Translations under genes and position numbers: made by a program | The notes under the pieces: generated by a model | The model's database searches: none | Told to the model about the DNA's origin: nothing | The model's input: only the letters and a program-made list of their open reading frames with translations | Origin: WHSW01 sp963777775 | Lineage (GTDB): Bacteria > Actinomycetota > Thermoleophilia > Solirubrobacterales > 70-9 | Assembly (NCBI GenBank): GCA_963777775.1 | Contig: CAVZRL010000009.1 | Location: 1,240,001-1,304,000, forward strand | DNA length: 64,000 nucleotides | Direction: 5' to 3' | In this document: in pieces, positions 61,424 through 64,000 of the stretch | Numbering within the stretch: the stretch's first letter is position 1 | Layout: each line of letters opens with the position of its first letter

Positions 61424-62497
61424 GTGGTCGAGAAGCTGGTCGAGCAGGTCGAGGGGCGCTTTGGTGAGCTCGAGCGCCAGATGTCCGACCCCGATGTGAT
61501 CGCCGACCGCGAGCGCTACGCCGCGGTCGGGCGCGAGTATCACGAGCTTGAGCCCGCGCACGCGCTGGTCGAGCGCTGGCGCCGGTTGCGCGCCGACCTC
61601 GAGGGCGCCGAGGAGATGCTCGCGGAGGACGGCGACGACGAGGAGCTGCGCCAGGTTGTCGCCGAGGCGCCGGAGCGGTTGCGCGAGCTCGAGGACGAGA
61701 TCCGCCTGGCGATGGTCGAGCGTGATCCCAACGACGCCAAGAACGTGATCATCGAGATCCGCGCCGGCACCGGTGGCGACGAGGCGGCGCTCTTCGCCGG
61801 CGACCTGCACAAGATGCTGACCCGCTATGCGGAGGAGCGTGGGTTCGTTGTCGAGCCGCTCTCGATGTCGGCGGCCGAGGTCGGGGGGTTCAAGGAGGTG
61901 AGCTTCGAGATTCGCGGCGAGGCCGCCTACTCGGTGTTCAAGTTCGAGGGCGGAACGCACAGGGTGCAGCGGGTGCCGAAGACCGAGTCGCAGGGGCGGA
62001 TCCACACCTCGACCGCGACCGTGGCGGTGCTTCCCGAGGCCGAGGAGGTCGAGGTCGACGTCTCGCCCGACGACCTCCAGGTCGACGTCTACCGCTCCTC
62101 AGGGCCGGGTGGTCAATCGGTCAACACGACCGACTCGGCGGTCCGGATAACCCACAATCCGACCGGGATCGTGGTCTCGATGCAAGACGAGAAGTCCCAG
62201 CTGCAGAACCGCGAGAGGGCGATGCGGGTCCTGCGGGCAAGGCTCTACGAGCAGGCGCTGGCGGCCCAGCGCGCCGAGATCGCCGCCGAGCGTCGCTCCC
62301 AGGTCGGGACCGGCGAGCGCTCGGAGAAGATCCGCACCTACAACTTCCCCCAGGGCCGGGTCACCGACCACCGGATCAAGCTCACCGCGCACAACCTCGA
62401 CGAGGTCCTGGCCGGTGACTTGAACCAGTTCACGGCGGCGCTCGCGGCGGAGGAGAAGCGGGCCCGGCTCGAGGCCCAGACGGCCGAGGCGCGGTGA
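61424..62497 (+). CDS. prfA: peptide chain release factor 1
   Basis: Class I release factor for UAA/UAG, 357 aa. The codon-reading tripeptide PxT is Pro185-Lys-Thr187 within RVPKTESQGRIHTSTATVAVLPE, and the catalytic GGQ is at 229-231 (SSGPGGQSVNTTDSAVRI). The N-terminal helical domain starts VEKLVEQVEGRFGELERQMSDP. Its Gln in GGQ is the substrate of PrmC, encoded just downstream. Confidence 0.96.
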   Translation: MVEKLVEQVEGRFGELERQMSDPDVIADRERYAAVGREYHELEPAHALVERWRRLRADLEGAEEMLAEDGDDEELRQVVAEAPERLRELEDEIRLAMVERDPNDAKNVIIEIRAGTGGDEAALFAGDLHKMLTRYAEERGFVVEPLSMSAAEVGGFKEVSFEIRGEAAYSVFKFEGGTHRVQRVPKTESQGRIHTSTATVAVLPEAEEVEVDVSPDDLQVDVYRSSGPGGQSVNTTDSAVRITHNPTGIVVSMQDEKSQLQNRERAMRVLRARLYEQALAAQRAEIAAERRSQVGTGERSEKIRTYNFPQGRVTDHRIKLTAHNLDEVLAGDLNQFTAALAAEEKRARLEAQTAEAR

Positions 62498-62543
62498 CCG
62501 TGGCAGCGGGGATCTCGCGCTGGCTGGCGGGCTTCGAGCCGGT

Positions 62544-63386
62544 GTGAGCACCGCGACGGGCTCCGTCCGCGAGGCGCTCGACTCGGCGGTTGCAGCGCTC
62601 GCCGCCGCGGGGGTGAAGACACCCCGGCTCGACGCGGGGTTGCTGCTCGCCGCGGCGACCGGCCGCGACCGGGCCGCGCTCGCCGCCGACCCCGAGGCCG
62701 GCGTCGAAGCGAGGCCCGCGAGGGCGTTCGCGACGATGGTGCGACGCCGGATCGCCCGCGAGCCGGTCGCCTACATCCTCGGACGGAGGGGGTTTCGCCG
62801 GATCGAGCTAGTGGTCGATCAGCGGGCCCTGATCCCTCGCCCCGAGACCGAGCTGCTCGTCGAGCTGGCGCTCGAGCTGCGACCGCGGCGGGTGCTCGAC
62901 GTCGGCACCGGCTCGGGGGCGGTCGCCCTCGCGGTCGCCGACGAGCTGCCCGAGGCGGAGCTGGTCGCGACCGACACCTCGCTCGAGGCGCTGGCGCTCG
63001 CCGCGGCGAATCGCGACCGGCTCAGGCTCGGCAGCCGGGTCCAGCTCGCGCTCGTTTCGCTCCCGCCCGGCGAGGGACCACCATTCGACCTGGTCCTGGC
63101 CAACCTTCCCTACGTCAGCGAGGCGGAGTGGCCACGGCTCGAGCCCGAGATCACCCGCTTCGAACCCCGTGACGCCCTCGTCGCCGGACCGACTGGCCTC
63201 GAGCGGATCGAGGCACTGCTCGCGGCGATCGCGCTCGCAGAGCTCGAAACCCGCGCCGTCGGGCTCGAGGTCGGCGCCGGACAGGCGGGCGAGGTCGCGG
63301 GACTGGCCCGGCGAGCCGGCTTTGAGCGCGTCCGAACGCTTACCGACCTGGCAGGAATCGAGCGGGTCGTGGCCGGCGAGCGATGA
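62544..63386 (+). CDS. prmC: release factor glutamine N5-methyltransferase
   Basis: 280-aa methyltransferase that modifies the GGQ glutamine of RF1/RF2. The N-terminal helical domain has PRLDAGLLLAAATGRDR; REPVAYILGRRGFRRIEL and LIPRPETELLVELAL are diagnostic, followed by DVGTGSGAVALAVA. The catalytic NPPY is NLPY here (LANLPYVSE), a conservative change that should keep the Asn and Tyr contacts. 46 nt after prfA; its stop overlaps the next start. Confidence 0.93.
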   Translation: MSTATGSVREALDSAVAALAAAGVKTPRLDAGLLLAAATGRDRAALAADPEAGVEARPARAFATMVRRRIAREPVAYILGRRGFRRIELVVDQRALIPRPETELLVELALELRPRRVLDVGTGSGAVALAVADELPEAELVATDTSLEALALAAANRDRLRLGSRVQLALVSLPPGEGPPFDLVLANLPYVSEAEWPRLEPEITRFEPRDALVAGPTGLERIEALLAAIALAELETRAVGLEVGAGQAGEVAGLARRAGFERVRTLTDLAGIERVVAGER

Positions 63387-64000
63387 CCGAGCTGATTTCG
63401 ATCGGGACCGCCGGCGCGGCGACCGCGCGCACTGCGCTCGAACGGGAGATCGCCGCCGGCGGAGTGGCGGTGTTCCCGGCCGACGGGCTCTACGGCCTCG
63501 CTTGCGACCCGCTGCGCGAGGATGCGATCGCCCGGATCAACGCGCTCAAGGGACGCGACCCGGGCAAGTCCTCGGCGGTCCTCTACTTCGCGCCGCTGGC
63601 GATGCGCGAGCTCGTCTCGAGCCTCGGGCCGCGTACCCGCGATGCCCTCCCCGCCCTGCTTCCCGGGCCGGTGACCCTCGTCGTCGCCAACCCGCAGCGC
63701 CGCTACCCGCTCGCCTGCGCCGAGGACTCGGAGCGGCTCGGGGTGCGGCTGATCGCCGGGCCGCTCGCGGGCGCCGCGGCGGCGATCTTCCAGACCTCCG
63801 CCAACCGCTCCGGCGGGCCCGCCCCCGCGAGCTTCGCCGACGTCGACCCCGCGATCGTCGAGGCCGCCGACCTGGCAATCGACGGCGGCGAGCTCACCGG
63901 CCTCCCCTCGACGGTCGTCGACGTGACCGGGATCGAGCACGGGGAGGAGCCGGTGATCCTGCGCGAGGGGGCGCTCAGCCGGGAGGAAGTCCTGCGGCGG
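63383..64000 (+). CDS. tsaC: L-threonylcarbamoyladenylate synthase (Sua5/YrdC), 3' end cut by window
   Basis: Makes threonylcarbamoyl-AMP for the t6A37 tRNA modification. 206 codons are visible and the frame runs off the window. VAVFPADGLYGLACDP, the KGRDPGKSSAVL lysine/serine cluster (K-x-R, K-S), LPALLPGPVTLVV and TSANRSGGPAP are the YrdC-fold signatures. The ATG overlaps the prmC stop (ATGA). Whether it carries the extra C-terminal Sua5 domain cannot be told. Confidence 0.92.
   Translation, partial: MTELISIGTAGAATARTALEREIAAGGVAVFPADGLYGLACDPLREDAIARINALKGRDPGKSSAVLYFAPLAMRELVSSLGPRTRDALPALLPGPVTLVVANPQRRYPLACAEDSERLGVRLIAGPLAGAAAAIFQTSANRSGGPAPASFADVDPAIVEAADLAIDGGELTGLPSTVVDVTGIEHGEEPVILREGALSREEVLRR

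Noticed and set aside
61424..62497. RF1 tripeptide reads PKT instead of E. coli PAT
   Set aside because: The middle residue of PxT varies in bacterial RF1 proteins; Pro, Thr and GGQ are intact, so stop-codon reading should be normal.
62544..63386. PrmC has NLPY rather than NPPY
   Set aside because: Asn, second Pro and Tyr are kept, and synteny with prfA is perfect; the change is noted but not evidence of a new activity.

Overview
The window is a very GC-rich chromosomal segment packed with genes, using GTG and TTG starts freely. It most resembles an actinobacterium of the Thermoleophilia/Solirubrobacterales type. The evidence is two F420-type luciferase-like oxidoreductases, a wax-ester-synthase/DGAT enzyme, a pair of mycobacterial BagAB-like ArsA ATPases, a gene trio in the order of mycobacterial Rv3030-Rv3031-Rv3032, an actinobacterial-type ETF/acyl-CoA module, and many genes that start at or next to a TANNNT -10 box (leaderless mRNAs). 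The assignment rests on gene content and style only. I see no rRNA or tRNA gene, prophage, IS element or CRISPR array, and most of the window looks like core or shell genome.

Layout. 1-5057: end of a DHA2 drug exporter, then an OpuC-type glycine betaine/choline ABC transporter. 5109-11052: HAD phosphatase, wax ester synthase, Rv3520c-like LLM oxidoreductase and the three-gene proton-translocating transhydrogenase. 11049-19227: a large LuxR/LAL regulator, a LapA-like membrane protein, a prepilin-like secreted protein, a second LLM oxidoreductase, GlpX fructose bisphosphatase and a YihY-family membrane protein. 19360-25632: principal sigma factor with a clear promoter, two tandem FGly-type sulfatases, a lone PilT ATPase and an HxlR regulator. 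25702-32361: an unrecognised 601-aa protein with a possible decayed HEPN-like region, the ArsA pair, and divergently a ParA-family ATPase translationally coupled to an FtsZ with a long N-terminal extension.

32405-38916: gamma-glutamyltransferase, Lon-substrate-binding-domain protein, adenylate cyclase with a regulatory domain, a DipZ-like CcdA-thioredoxin fusion, a frameshifted SnoaL-like gene, a zinicin-type metallopeptidase and a cupin. 38927-43982: two methyltransferases, a GH57 branching-enzyme-like protein, a GT4 glucosyltransferase and a hexapeptide acyltransferase; this resembles the polymethylated glucan (MGLP) locus of mycobacteria. 44010-57393: MeaB, acyl-CoA dehydrogenase, leucyl aminopeptidase, thiolase, HAD-IB phosphatase, amidase, both subunits of methylmalonyl-CoA mutase, EtfB/EtfA and ETF-quinone oxidoreductase. 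Together these form a fatty-acid/propionate oxidation module: acyl-CoA dehydrogenase passes electrons to ETF and on to quinone, thiolase cleaves the chain, and odd-chain propionyl-CoA products pass through the mutase maintained by MeaB. 57407-64000: acetyltransferase, alpha/beta hydrolase, universal stress protein, then the conserved translation block rpmE-DUF1385-prfA-prmC-tsaC, interrupted by an opposite-strand orphan Phd-type antitoxin gene.

The most interesting points are the ParA-FtsZ operon with disordered N-terminal extensions on both proteins, the window-wide leaderless start module, the MGLP-like locus, the prepilin-like secreted protein, and a palindromic operator candidate over the etfBA promoter.
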